Assembly (NCBI RefSeq): GCF_035222375.1
Contig: NW_026946363.1
Coordinates: forward strand, 372,001-436,000
Source of the DNA: Podospora pseudocomata
Taxonomy: Eukaryota; Ascomycota; Sordariomycetes; Sordariales; Podosporaceae
Length of the DNA: 64,000 nucleotides
Direction: 5' to 3'
A program made the position numbers and the translations under genes. The notes under the pieces are model-generated. The model was given only the letters and a program-made list of their open reading frames with translations, was not told the DNA's origin and ran no database searches. Below, piece after piece: positions 23,332 through 34,851 of the stretch (positions are counted from its first letter, which is position 1; every line of letters starts with the position of its first letter).

Positions 23332-24821
23332 ACCTTTCAGGGGCCTTGTTTAGACCGGCGAGGCAGAAACCGAACTTGGGACAGAGAACCGAACCCTACT
23401 TGAAGCGTTTTACTTCGTTTTCTTGAGCTACACTTCTGGTCACAGGAGGAGGAGGCAGAAGTGGGTAGTCAAGTGGATGGTCTGGCTCTGTCTTCAAGTT
23501 TGCTATACAAAAATCGGGAACGCTTCTTTCTTGGGGTGGTGGAGTTTGTTGGTTATAAGTCCGGGTGACGGTTTTGACCCAGTGTTTTCTTTTCTCGCGT
23601 TTTTTTCTCTTTGTCTTTTTCTTTTTTTTCTCTCTCGTGGAGCGGGGTGGAGAGGGGAATCTGTTGCCGTTGTTGGGTTTAGCAGGCCAAGCTGGGAAAT
23701 CAAAGGGAAGAGGGGGGAAGAGAAGAGACCAGCATTGTCAAATATCAAGCCTTTTTTTTGTTGTTTTATTTTTCTTTTTTTTCTCGCTCTTGGTTTCTTT
23801 CTTATGTCAATTTTTCTAAGGAACACCACCACCACACACCAACCACACCAATCAATTGACTATACATAAACGAACTGAGATCAAGGGAGAGGGTGTGTTT
23901 TTGCTGCTCTGCTTCTTTTGTTTTTCACACAGTACACATCTCCAACCCAGTTCCATATCACGCATACTACAACTATACCATCATACTTCAGTACCCTACT
24001 TGCTCCTCACTATATTCTGTAGTTGCGATCTGTTGATTCGTCTGATGTAGTTTTGGGTTTTGTCTTGGGGGGTACTTGTTGCGCATTGTGCTCTTTTTGT
24101 TATTATACCTCCACTTGGGTAGCTCGGAGGACGGCTGGTGGGGAGGCATAGAGAGAGCCTCTAGAAAGAGAGGGAAGGTCAAGGGTCCCTGAGGGGATAT
24201 ATGCTGATGAGCAGGATGTGGGCAGCTGGGCATTCTTGTAGGGATAGTGGTTATAAATGAGTTTTGAGAAGAATATAGTTGGAACTGGCAGCCATGCTTT
24301 GCTCTTGTTGATTACTCACATATCGATCTAGTGCGGTACACAACCTGAGATGATTCCAACTTGCGATCCAAGATCACCCACACCAGACACCCAGTAGAAC
24401 TGTATCAGTCAGATTATCTTTAATTCATCACTCTCTCATGTAAGAGCAACTTGAGGTTAAATCCACTGATTGACCTTGCAATGGCCTGTGCGCCACTCCC
24501 CGCCAAGCCCCTGCAGTCCCCACGGCCCCTGCACTCTTTCCAAACCGTGGCCTCAATTGACGCGCACGGACCAGGCTGTAGCAATTAGGGGACAGATCGG
24601 GCGACGTGCTCGCTAGGACAGCTTGGTGCTGTTGCTTGCTGGCCAATTTCACCAACCGCGACGACTTTTGACTTTCTCTTTTTTCTTCGTCATCAACCAC
24701 CACTACCACCACTACTCATCACCACAATCGCCGTTGACGCCTTCTCTTTCGGCCTTTTCGACATTTTCAATTTATTTTCTACCAAGTTTAATCCCACACA
24801 CCACACCACACCACACCAACA
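23332..24821. other. intergenic, T-rich; SEC61 beta promoter
   Basis: T-rich low-complexity sequence (about 23.58-23.82 kb) after the Psr1-type gene, then the upstream region of SEC61 beta. The 150 bases before that gene are C/A-rich with CCACA repeats, like fungal leaders. I see no gene. Confidence 0.5.
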
Positions 24822-25334
24822 ATGGTACCTCCCTCCCCATCCCCCATCACCACCACCCCCAATGAAGATGATGACGATACTGACAAGAAATAGTCCTCCC
24901 CCCGCGCCTCCTCCCCCTCCTCTCCCACAGGCGGCCCAGCAGGCGTCGCAACCGGCGCCCGCCCGTCTTCCCCCCCCCCTCCAGGAGGCGCCCGCACCGC
25001 CATCCGCCGCCGTGCTGCTGCCGACCAAAAGGAGAAGATCGCCAATGCCAGACCCAACAGCACCCGCGCTGCGGGCGCGGGAGGATCGAGCAGCACCATG
25101 CTGAGGCTGTATACCGACGAGAGCCCCGGGCTCAAGGTTGATCCGGTTGTTGTGCTGGTGTTGAGCTTGGTGTTTATTTTTAGTGTGGTTGCTCTGCATA
25201 GTGAGTTTTTCCTTTTTTGTTCGTATGAGGGGTGGTGGAAGGGGGAACTTGGGACTGGTGTTTTGGATGTGGGATTGTGGCTGACAACAAGGGGAATAGT
25301 TATCGCCAAGATTACGAGGAAATTCTCGAGCTAA
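24822..25334 (+). CDS. SBH1: SEC61 beta, ER protein translocon subunit
   Basis: Three exons: 24822-24824 (only the ATG), 24894-25200 and 25300-25334, giving 114 residues. Sec61 beta is the small tail-anchored subunit of the ER translocon. After splicing the protein reads [15 protein letters not shown], then a Pro/Gly/Arg-rich cytosolic part ([15 protein letters not shown]), the conserved [20 protein letters not shown], one membrane helix ([16 protein letters not shown]) and the luminal end [11 protein letters not shown]. The last intron (99 bases) is needed for that end. The start-codon exon rests on the GT at 24825, the TAG at 24893 and the expected [10 protein letters not shown]-terminus. 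Without it the frame has no start before the conserved region. Confidence 0.93.
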
Positions 25335-26318
25335 TTTCCTGACACCTCACTCGATGACGCCAACGATGATCTGAGGATACGAGATGAAGAGGGACGGTGG
25401 ATCTGGTGGCGGCTTGGGTATTATGAAGACGAAAGGCTCACGGAACAGGGACTCCAAGGGTGGTGTTTAGGAAGAGAAACATTTCTTAATCCATCATGAG
25501 GACTGAAAATCACTGGGCCAAAAAGGGTGGTGAACTTGGGGATGGTGGGTGACAATTTTGTTTTTGACGGCGTTCACAACATACATTACATATACCTAGG
25601 GAACGCGGGGAAGGGGAGGAAGAGAGAGATAATGGGTCGAACGGATGGTGGGATGGCCAAAAGGCATCTTGTTTTAGTCTTTTCGTGGATGTGTTTTTTT
25701 TTTTTTTTTGCAAATGTGTACAATGTAAATTTGTTTGTAAGTGGCTGAATGATGGACCTTGTTCTGTTGTGAATGCCATTTAGATGATGTTGCTCTTCGT
25801 GGCTTGTGGACATGGTTGCTTATGCTGGGAGATAAGCAGGTTCCATATGAGGCTATCGTTGGGAGAAGCCTCGGGACAGAATCAATAACGGTGATTATAC
25901 AAAGATATTTATGACATCCACCAGGTAGAACCCTGAATCCAGAAGCTCACCATGTGATTAATCTGCTCCTCAAACTGTTCGAATAAATCTTGATCGCTTG
26001 AATTGTAAACCCTCGGGTATATGTGGCTATCTCTCTCTCCCCCTTTCACACCATTCTCCTCTGTTTCTATCCCTGCAGCTCCCCGTTTCTTATACACATT
26101 CTTTCTTCATTGCTCCCCCCCCCCACCACCACAGGTATTTGGTTGATACAAAAAGGAAACAAAACAGAGATACAAAATATGTACTCAACCCGCCTTTAAC
26201 CCCTTAAACACCATAAACCCAACCATCAATAAAACGCCATGATATCACCTAACCCAAAACCAAAACGCCAAAACTGTGCACCCAGGAGAAATTATTGACA
26301 AAACCACAAGCACCCTGC
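25335..26318. other. convergent 3' regions of SEC61 beta and rif1
   Basis: Both neighbouring genes end here. It contains a T tract at about 25690-25710 and C/A-rich sequence at 26.1-26.3 kb. Only chance frames occur. Likely two 3' untranslated regions. Confidence 0.5.
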
Positions 26319-29300
26319 TCAGTTACTTCTAGCCCTCTTCTCCGCCTCAATCAACTCCCTCCTCATATCCCTAAACATATCCTCAATCTCATACACCTCC
26401 TCCATCGACAGCTTCGCCGACCTCAGCGTGTCTAACCCCCCTCGAAACATCCTCATGATGGCCTTTGCCCGGTCTTCTTCTTCTTCCTTGTTGTCTTTCA
26501 AATGTCGTTCCCTTTCTTCCGCGCTCGCCTCCACAGTGGAGGCCGGGCTGGTTTCTTTTTCTCGTTGTTGTTGTTCATCAAGTTGCATTTCTTCTGCTGC
26601 TGGTGGGTGGGTGACAGAATTGGTGGGTTCCTCCTCCTCCTCTTCTTCATCGTCGTCATCAAGACGTTGACTAGCGCTAAAGGACTCGAGCGCAATCTGG
26701 GATTGAACCTCGTCGTCGTCGCTGGTGGGGGGGTCATGATGCAGGTGCTGGTGTTCCATGTCCATGGCTGCTCCGCTGTCGAGTTCGGGTGAGCCGAGGG
26801 CTGTCGTGTTTTCTACAAGAGGAGACACCGGAGGACTTGACAATTCCAGGGAGGAGCTGGGAATCTCCGACAGGGACTGCTCATGCGGGTTTTCCTCGGC
26901 CTTCACCCCCGCAGGAGCAGCAACTTGCTGAGGTGCCTGTGTTTGCCGGGGTTGGCTGTCTGGGACCTCATGCTCCTCCACCGGCGGCGGCGTCTCGGTG
27001 AACTCGAGACGCGTTCTCTTGCTAGGATCCTGCGCTCTGGTAGATCCTCTCTTTCTCTTGCGCGGCCGGCCTCTTTGTGGTCCCGTTGGCTGCGAGCTAG
27101 GAATCGTTTCCAGCTCTGGTGATGCTGCCGAGCTTGACCTGGTGAGTCTTCTGGTGACTGGTGGTATTATAGGGATAGATTTGCCGATTTTCTTAGGGCT
27201 ATCACCAACCACAATGCACTCCCGAGGAGCCGCCTTAGGCCCCGTGTAGTCGGGAGAGGCAGATGATTGGTGATACTCTTGCCTGTCCACTCGCGCATTG
27301 TCCAATTCAACCACCAATCGGAGCAGACTTCTCTCGTCGAGCTCGCTGACTTCGAACGAGGTGTTATCTGCATTGCTGCGTTGGCACGTTGCCGGGGCAG
27401 TCGACTGAGCTGGCCCTGCGGACCGCCTTGCTCGGCTAAGGCTCGTCGTCGGAAGAGGACCTGGGCGTGCGTCCACAAAAACCTCATCTGATTTAGGCTC
27501 GGGATTTTGACGAGCAGGACCTTGCACGGCCTGGGGCGGTGTTGAGTGTCGTTCCTGCTCAGTCGGTCCCGGAAGCTGGGACCCATTGGTAGAGTCAACG
27601 TCCATGTGATCACCATCCTCCCCTGGCAGCCGTGCCTCCTCCTTTTCTTCTCCAGCGACGGACTTTTGAGGAGAAAGGGCGGGAAGTGATACCACGGTGA
27701 CAAAACCACTTTGACCCGATGGATCGGGGACAGCATGGCGGGAAGGAAGAGGTGACCCTGAGATTGGCGAGGAAGAGAACTGCCACTCCTCAAGCAAGCT
27801 GTGACTAGCAGACCTTGACCTTATCTCAGCAGCTAGCGGATTGCGTCTCGGTTCTGGAGGTGATGAAGGCGGATCAGTCATGTCGTGTCCCGGAATCATC
27901 AACGGCTGCCCTCGGCGTGGGGTCGGCGTTGACGAGACATACTCATCAAACCGAGCATCTGGCTGAGGGGTGGCCGCTTGGGGTGTTGTGATCTTCTCTG
28001 GAGCCCGAGATGTCCCTTCCTCGGTTGTTTTGGCATGTCTCCTTGACCTGCCTGGGCTCGACCTGATCTCAGGGAAAAGAGCAGCGTTCTCTTTCTGTCG
28101 TTCGCGCACTTCCTTCTGTCTTTCAGTCAATGCCTGTGACTCAAGTGCATTCATCTCCGTAGCGGCAGGGCCAATGGCTGCAAATTGGATCTGTGAATCA
28201 TCGTGTCTAAGCTTTGGCGCTGCTTTCCGACGATTGGCAGCAGCCAGCTTTCTGACAGGTGATGTGTCGACACGGCGCTTGGTCAACGGGGTAAGCCGAG
28301 TAGACGCTGGTGATCTCGCTGGTGACGAGGTTGCCCGCGGAGTTCCGCGTCGGCTGCTAGATCGAGTGGACATCCTCGGCAGGCTGAAGTCCTCGGACGA
28401 CTCAGTAAACAGCATTTGCTGCTGGCCTGCAAACTGGGAGCTGACAGTTTCGAGACCTGGCAAAACAATGTCGGTATGAAGTTGCATCTGGATGAGTGAT
28501 GCTTTGAGGTCCTCTGGATACTCCAGATGCCCAACCTTCTCAAACAGCCTATTCCACAAAGAAACGGCAGAGTTGACTATGGACCGATGACTAGAAGCAA
28601 AAGACGCGCAGAAGAACCGCTCAAGAAAGTCGAGTTGCTGAGCTGGCTGCTCGATCTCAGTGATCAACGAGGCTAATTTATCCCAGAGGGTTTTGGTCTA
28701 CTTATTGTGAGTAACATAGCAACGAAGTACCGGGGTGTGTGTACTCACTGCAGCAGAGACAGAAGCAGTCTGACTGCTAAGCTGTCGATTGCTGTCCTGA
28801 AGCCAGGGGATGATACCATCCTGGAGGGTGGCCAATGTTCTCAGGAACAACTGGCGATTGCACCTGTCAAAGAAGCTACCAACTTCCTTGAGAAGATGGA
28901 TAGTCGGATCGGTATCGGTGGTGTCAAATGTGGTATACCTGTTTACCAAAGCTTCGTTGGCAGCCTTGTAGAGGTTGTCAAACGTGTCAAAAGAGGAAGA
29001 ACGAGATCCAGCAAGAGCAGTACCCCAAAGACGCCGCCGGGCTGCATCCACAGCTTGCCGGTCCCGTGGCTGTGTTGCAACGGAGATGAGTTCAGCCACG
29101 CATCTCAGAGTATTCGGGAGCAACGCGCCTCCAGTTCCCCCGAGAGTGATCTGGTCCATCAAAGCCTTGGATAGGGGCTCAATGATAACTATCGCTGCTC
29201 CTGCATCTCCAGTCTCTTCCCGTACTCTTTCGAATAGCGCATAGAACAAAGACTCCCAAGGCTTCCAGGGGAGGCTCGGAGTCGACCTGATGCCGCGTTC

Positions 29301-31682
29301 GAGTACCTTGACAATGTCACGATATTCATTGCCAACCGGAGTATCAGTCCCAGATCCTGTTGAGTGGTGACTGTGGTGTTGTGGATCGAGCCAAGGAGTG
29401 ATCTGCTCAGCAACAAGCAGCCACGTTCCCCAAGGGCGAGGTGTCTCTTGGGGAATGGTTGCAAGGAGATCTTGTGCCAGGTCCATCTTTGCCTTGTCGG
29501 CCTTTGAGGCGAAGAAAGGGGCAAAAATTTGACCAAGGAAATCCGCATAATCCTGATCGTCCAATACACCAGGTGGGAGTGTTGACAAGCTAGAGAAGAG
29601 CGTGTAGAGAGGGGCCTTCAAGGCCCCTTGAGCTTTGCTGGGCTTCTCGGTAAACGGCAATGACCCCAGAGAGTTGAACATAAGCTTCAAGTACGATTGT
29701 GCAGCGAGAAGGAACTCTGGTCCCTTCCCCTCGGGAACCCCCTGCTTCCACACGGTTTGCAAAATATTAAAAGATTCTGTAACAAAGCTGGTGGTATCCT
29801 TTGATACCTTGATCTCCTTAGCCGCGGCAGAAGCAACAGTAACCACCAAAGTCTCCCAAAGCTTGTATGTCGTGGTGTTCGTTTGGGCGAGAGCAATGAA
29901 GTTTCGCTCAAGAATGTTTCCTACCAGAGGAAAGACCCTCCCAACACTGTGTCGGACCCATTTCGAATCAAGAGGCGGAAGTTCGCTCGGCTTCAGATGT
30001 GTATTGTCCTGAATGCGGTCTTCCTTCCATCTCCGCGGCGTCGTGCTGTCAAACAGTCCAGCGAGGATGGCAGTGGCTTGCTGAAGGTTGTCGGCGGCAG
30101 CTTCGGAGGCCGGGTCGAGAAGCTTCTCAACGATAGGCTTGACACTACAATCCCAGTATCGATCCAGAAGTGTTGTGTTGGTGTTCGGTTTGAACGTGTA
30201 GTACAGGAGATTGCAGATGGACCCAAACACTGCCTGCCGCAGCTCCTCGGTCATCTTTCCAGGACCTTTTCTCCCCAACTGCCCTGTCAGGGGCGTGACC
30301 AGCGTCGAGATGTTCTTGTTAAACGACCGATCGTCGGTTTGTACAAAGTAAACAAGACGGTTCCAGCCACGGTTGGCGGCGATCTTGGTGGCAAAGTCGG
30401 TGCTGTTGAAACAGCCCTGAATGAGAAGAAGCCAGGAGCGCGAATGCTCCCACTTTTCTAGAGGAATGCGAAGCAGTAGTAGGACCGCACTCCAGATATC
30501 TGGAACCACTACAGAGTCTTGTTTCTCCTTGATCATAGCCTGGAGCCTCTCATAGTAGTACTGGATATACTTTTGGTCCCCAGAACTGGTATTGAAAATC
30601 TCAACAACTTTTCTCGATAACGCCTTGTCGTGTCCGATAGTAAAGGCCAGTTCGAGACCAAAAGAGATAGCCGATGATCGAATTTCCTTCAGATTACTGA
30701 GCATATCGGTAAATAGATCCATCAGCCAGTCTGAATGAACTATCATGTATTGCCTCGATTGCTTGACCAGCTTCCGGTAAATGAAGATGCGGGACAGGAC
30801 GATGCTCTTGCCTGTAAGATATTCCTCGATCCGGCGCAATGATGCCACTATTCTCCCAACTCTTTCCGCCGTGATGACTTTTGCTGGGAAGTTTTGCACG
30901 GACAAAACCTGCATAAGACGGCGGGCGATATCCTTGGGAGTGTCAGGATCCTCGAAGGACCGAATGCAGTGGTCGACAATGAAAATGGCAAAATCATTGC
31001 TTATGGACGAGGCTATCGCGGGAAAGTGAAGAAATGTGATGAGCATATTGAGGGCGTGGTTCACAAGTATCGAGTCCAGAGCAGATTCCGAGGTCCTAGA
31101 GACAATATCTCTCTGAATAAACTGCATGAAAAGCCCCATTTTCTCTTGCAACGCCACGCGGTCTGGTAGGTTATTCGATGTCTTGAGGGCCCGGGTCAAC
31201 ATCTCGTATGAATCCACCTTCGACTCGCGGTCGCCTCCGGCCAGTTGCTGGATTGTGGATTCGAGCATGGCGGCAAGGTTGACTTTCGGGTTGGATGGAT
31301 CGCAGGGGTTGCTGCTGGATGGGTCGAGAAGGTTTGGGGCGTGGTTTGTGATTTTAAGAATCGATTTGATGGGCTTGGACGCACTTCGAGGGAGGGAAAC
31401 CGGCGTAGGATGTTGCTTCACTGCACCCCCTTCCCCGTAGACGGGAGCCTCCTTATATTCGGTTTGGGCGGAGAACCCAACCTTCTTGCGGCGGCGCGAG
31501 GTCGAGTTCGTTGTGGTAGAGGAGCTTGGGGACTGATGTCCCGGTGGAGTGTGGACGGACTGGAGGGAGCCAAGAGTATGGTTGAATGGGACGGAAGGCT
31601 CATGGTGTGTTTCTCTCGGGGGAGTTGGGGGTCGTGGTGGCAGAATACTGAGGGCGGTAGATAGGATGGCAGGAGATGACAT
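26319..31682 (-). CDS. rif1: Rif1, telomere and replication-timing regulator
   Basis: Two exons, 31682-28749 and 28697-26319, about 1770 residues. Rif1 binds telomeres and late origins and recruits PP1 to oppose DDK. Seen: a Pro/Ser-rich N-terminus with two PP1-docking motifs, KVGF (67-70, RVxF type) and SILK (107-110); then the Rif1 HEAT-repeat domain from about residue 125 to about 1100 (for example FMQFIQRDIVSRTSE and WNRLVYFVQTDDRSFNKN); and a long disordered, charged C-terminal half rich in Ser/Pro/Glu with basic patches (RGRPRKRKRG). The 51-base intron joins SAA to TKTLWDKL, restoring a helical repeat. I chose the start MSSPAIL; the open frame extends upstream only through a tandem repeat. 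The C-terminal Rap1-binding region cannot be identified from sequence alone. Confidence 0.9.
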
Positions 31683-31735
31683 GTTCGGCGGATCGAACTG
31701 TCGAGAGAGGCTCTGCGCCGAGAGCGATGGAGAGT

Positions 31736-31795
31736 AACCCAAAGACCCAGAAACCCAAAGACCCAGAAACCCAAAGACCCAGAAACCCAAAGACC
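31736..31795. repeat. 16-bp tandem repeat upstream of rif1
   Basis: Just under four head-to-tail copies of ACCCAAAGACCCAGAA, almost without variation, about 55-115 bases upstream of the rif1 start codon, in its leader or core promoter. The last copy diverges (AGACCTGG). Confidence 0.85.
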
Positions 31796-32583
31796 TGGCG
31801 ACCCGTCACCTGAATACCGAAGACTGACAAAATGGCAGACACATTTAGAAAACAGAACTGGCGATGGCGGCGATGAAAAGGCGGCCCAGCAACAAAAAGA
31901 CGGTAAGGAGCGTGATGTCGGCTTTGGTCGTACAGCAAATGTGCCTATGTGGTTGAGCCGCTGGAAGACCTTGGGCAATTAAGACTTTTAACGCGGTCGC
32001 GCCATGTCTCCCCTGGTCCTTGGACGCGTCAGGTCGCGACTGCACTTTGTCAAAGGTGACAGCCCCACATTCAGCCCCCATCTTTTCTGGGGATGCATCT
32101 CTCCAACAGGTACTTGTACCATGTAACAATTGAACTTGATGAAAGATCATACATTCCACTGCGGGTTTCCACATTGTTGGAAATTAATTGCATCTGGTCT
32201 GGAGTCTCCATTCATCAATACCAAATTTGAACAAGGCCGGCTTGGAGGGTCTAGTCAGTGTTTTCCCAGCGACGGCTATGTATGTATCTATGTACCTTGT
32301 ACTTGACAGTTGCCTTTGAAATAGCCCCACCCAGTTGTCGACGACGCTCTTTCACTTTCAGACCGCCAGTATGGGCATCTTGGGAATCGGTATAAACCAT
32401 TCATGAGTAAAGCTTGCTTCCACTTTCTTCCTATATTTTATTGCCGCATCTCAAGTTACACGCCAGCACAAATTCTCGTCAGCCAGGCCATCTTTTAAAG
32501 TAGGGTACCCAGCTTTTGGAGTGGTTCTTTATTGTTGCAACAGCCCATCCTAGAATCAAATCTCCAACTTTATCACAGTCGCT
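31796..32583. other. divergent promoter region of rif1 and RIC8
   Basis: About 0.8 kb shared upstream region between two genes starting outward. No clear TATA box or other motif stands out. The stretch before RIC8 is C/A/T-rich. Confidence 0.5.
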
Positions 32584-34126
32584 ATGGCACAATCTGCTTC
32601 TTTCGGAAGACTTACAGGGCCTGGTAAGGGAAACTCTGGGCTGCTACTTGATGAACGCAAAGGCTAAGATTCCGGTAGCTAAACTAGATGCTGTGAAGCA
32701 GCTTTTGGGGTCGCTGACAGAGGATCTTGAGACCAGCTCCCTAGCACCTCAACGTTGGTTTATCTTCCCAGCGGCTCTTGAGATTGCCTCTAACAAATTT
32801 GAAATAGGACGAGATTCGATCCTTGAGGAGCTGAAGATATATGGCCGGGACCCCAACTGTGCAGATCCTATCTTCACCAAGGAAGGCATCAAGACGCTAG
32901 TCAGACATGCTTTTGACAGTACGTCAGTCAACACCTCGCGCGGCGCCCTCAGGATACTTTGCAATGCTCTTCTTCTTGCACCAGAGACGCGACAAAGATT
33001 CGTCGACACTGGATATGCGGCCAAAGCAAGTGAGAAGCTGAAGGAGGATAACTCCGACGATGAGTTTCTTGTGGCTAGGCTGCTTCTTATCTCCACATAC
33101 AACACCAATATCGACCTCCCCAAGCTCATTACACAGCACGGCCTGGCGGATTCCATAGCCAATCACCTCGCGAGGCATGCCAAACGGCTATCCTCGACAA
33201 ACAGATCAACCACTGCAAATCCTATGGATTCAATGGCCCTAGAAGAAACCCTCAAGCTTACCTTCAACGTCAGCCAATTCTCTCCTAATCACCTCGCCTC
33301 TTTCGAACCAGCAATTCCTCATATTATCACTATCCTGTGTAGTCTTGACCTACCTTCCCCCCACATCAAGACCCCTCTTGGACCGCCGTTTGGACCCGCA
33401 GTCAACGCCGTCCTAAACCTGGACCTCTCAACCCCAACCGCGAAGGAGTACCTCTACCCCGACAGCTCACCATCCAGCTTCTCGGACCGCCTCATTAAGC
33501 TCCTCTCGCTCTCTATCAAGGCCTACAAGAACCCAGATCTCGAGCAAATCGTCACTCCTCTGGTCTGCGCCCTCTCCCTGGTCTACGAGCATGCCCCGGC
33601 CTCCGTCAAGCAGTCCATTAAGTCTGCTCTCCTGCCAACAGAGAAAGATCGCGAAGACGCCCTCGGCAAGGCTGACACCTTGCAGGGCCACCTCTTGAAA
33701 AACTGGTCCAACCCCGAAGCCCCAGAGCTAGGCAAAGCGATTGCACACTTGTATTTTGACTTGTCGAATAGGGACCCGCACAAATTTGTCAAGAATGTTG
33801 GTTATGGATATGCTTCTGGTTTCTTGTTCCAGAACAACATCAGCTTCACCCCGGAGGAGCTCAACAAGGGCGGCGAGACTGAAGTGGAAGGCGAGGATGG
33901 CGTGAGGGAGATCAAGAGGCCGATCAACCCCATCACTGGGCAGTTCTTGGATACGGAAAGGGTATCTGAGCTGCCAGAGATGACGGATGAGGAGAAGGAG
34001 AGGGAAGCGGAGAGGTTATTTGTTTTGTTTGAAAGGCTTAAGCAGACCGGCATCATCGATGTGCAGAATCCCGTGGAGCAGGCCATGCGGGAGGGACGGT
34101 TCGAGGAGCTCCCTGACGACAAATAG
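32584..34126 (+). CDS. ric8: RIC8 (synembryn), guanine nucleotide exchange factor for G-alpha
   Basis: Three exons, 32584-32623, 32679-32753 and 32808-34126, about 477 residues, the usual fungal RIC8 size. RIC8 is a cytosolic chaperone and exchange factor for heterotrimeric G-alpha subunits. It is receptor-independent and in Neurospora is needed for growth and asexual development. Seen: an N-terminus MAQSASFGRLTGPAKLDAVK created by removing intron 1; ILEELKIYGRDPNCADPIFT; helical armadillo/HEAT-like repeats; and the C-terminal blocks VGYGYASGFLFQNN, RPINPITGQFLD, EREAERLFVLFERLKQTGI and PVEQAMREGRFEELPDD. Intron 2 (54 bases, GTTGGT donor, CTAAC branch, ATAG acceptor) is stop-free and a multiple of three, so it could also be retained. 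An upstream frame (from 32516) stays open but would lack this N-terminus. Confidence 0.92.
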
Positions 34127-34358
34127 TATGGGTGCTTTTGGAGTAGCTTGGCTGTGAAGAGGGGAACGGGGGATAGTTCAGGTGGCAAGCAACCTCATCT
34201 CGGGATGACGGTTGTTGACGGCGACACTATCCAACAGCTGGCACTGGTTTCAGACATATCTGTTTATTCGTCGACGAGCAGGAGCATTACCTAGGCAACC
34301 ACGATACCTGAAACCGAAGCTTATAAGATCCAGATTGGTCCCATGTAATAACAAAACA
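34127..34358. other. RIC8 3' region
   Basis: Short stretch between the RIC8 stop codon and the tRNA-like locus. No feature recognised. Confidence 0.4.
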
Positions 34359-34499
34359 GGACGTATGGTCTAGTGGTTAAGACGTCTCGGCTGCAAAATG
34401 TTCGTTGCCTTGAAACTGTTACAATGATATAACAGGTGAAAGGGTTCGAATGATACAATGCTCCCTGAGAAGGTCCCGGGTTCGAACCCCGATACCGTT
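34359..34499 (+). tRNA. tRNA-like locus, possibly intron-bearing tRNA-Cys(GCA) or a tRNA relic
   Basis: The start carries a good A box (TGGTCTAGTGG, 34365-34375) in a D arm with a 4-bp stem (GTCT/AGAC). CTCGG-CTGCAAA then looks like the 5' half of an anticodon arm with anticodon GCA. About 65 bases later CTGAG can close that stem, followed by a consensus B box (GGTTCGAACCC, 34479-34489) and T runs (34507-34518). The distance would require an intron after the anticodon. Problems: the acceptor stem pairs poorly, the T stem has one mismatch, and one extra base sits between D and anticodon stems. A second weak B-box-like GGTTCGAATGA lies within. So a degenerate tRNA or pseudogene is as likely as a working gene. 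Confidence 0.4.
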
Positions 34500-34851
34500 C
34501 AGTTCCTTTTGGCTTTTTGGATAATCTGCCACATTTGCTCCTTCCTGCTCTTGCACTCCGGTCCTTCCCTTCCGGCTGTGGTCAAGGAAGGAGCCCGGGC
34601 TTGGCACGATAAAGTGGGTCTCCGGTCCCGAAGAGTGTGGAGCTCCTCCCTCGGGGAAACTGGTGATTTCATGACGTTGCACTTTTCTGTCGCGTTCAAA
34701 TTACTTTCAACTTTCCAGCCCAACAGCTCTTTTTTTGACAGCTGCAGCTTGCGAAGACTACAACGCACTACTCTTCTCTTCTTACTTCATACGGTCATTT
34801 CAGGCGATAGTTTATTCATTGGTTTATTGTTTATTTCTTCAGTACAACAAA
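34500..34851. other. MPU1 promoter and leader
   Basis: T-rich stretch just upstream of the MPU1 start. It begins with the T runs that could end the tRNA-like transcript. No other feature recognised. Confidence 0.4.
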
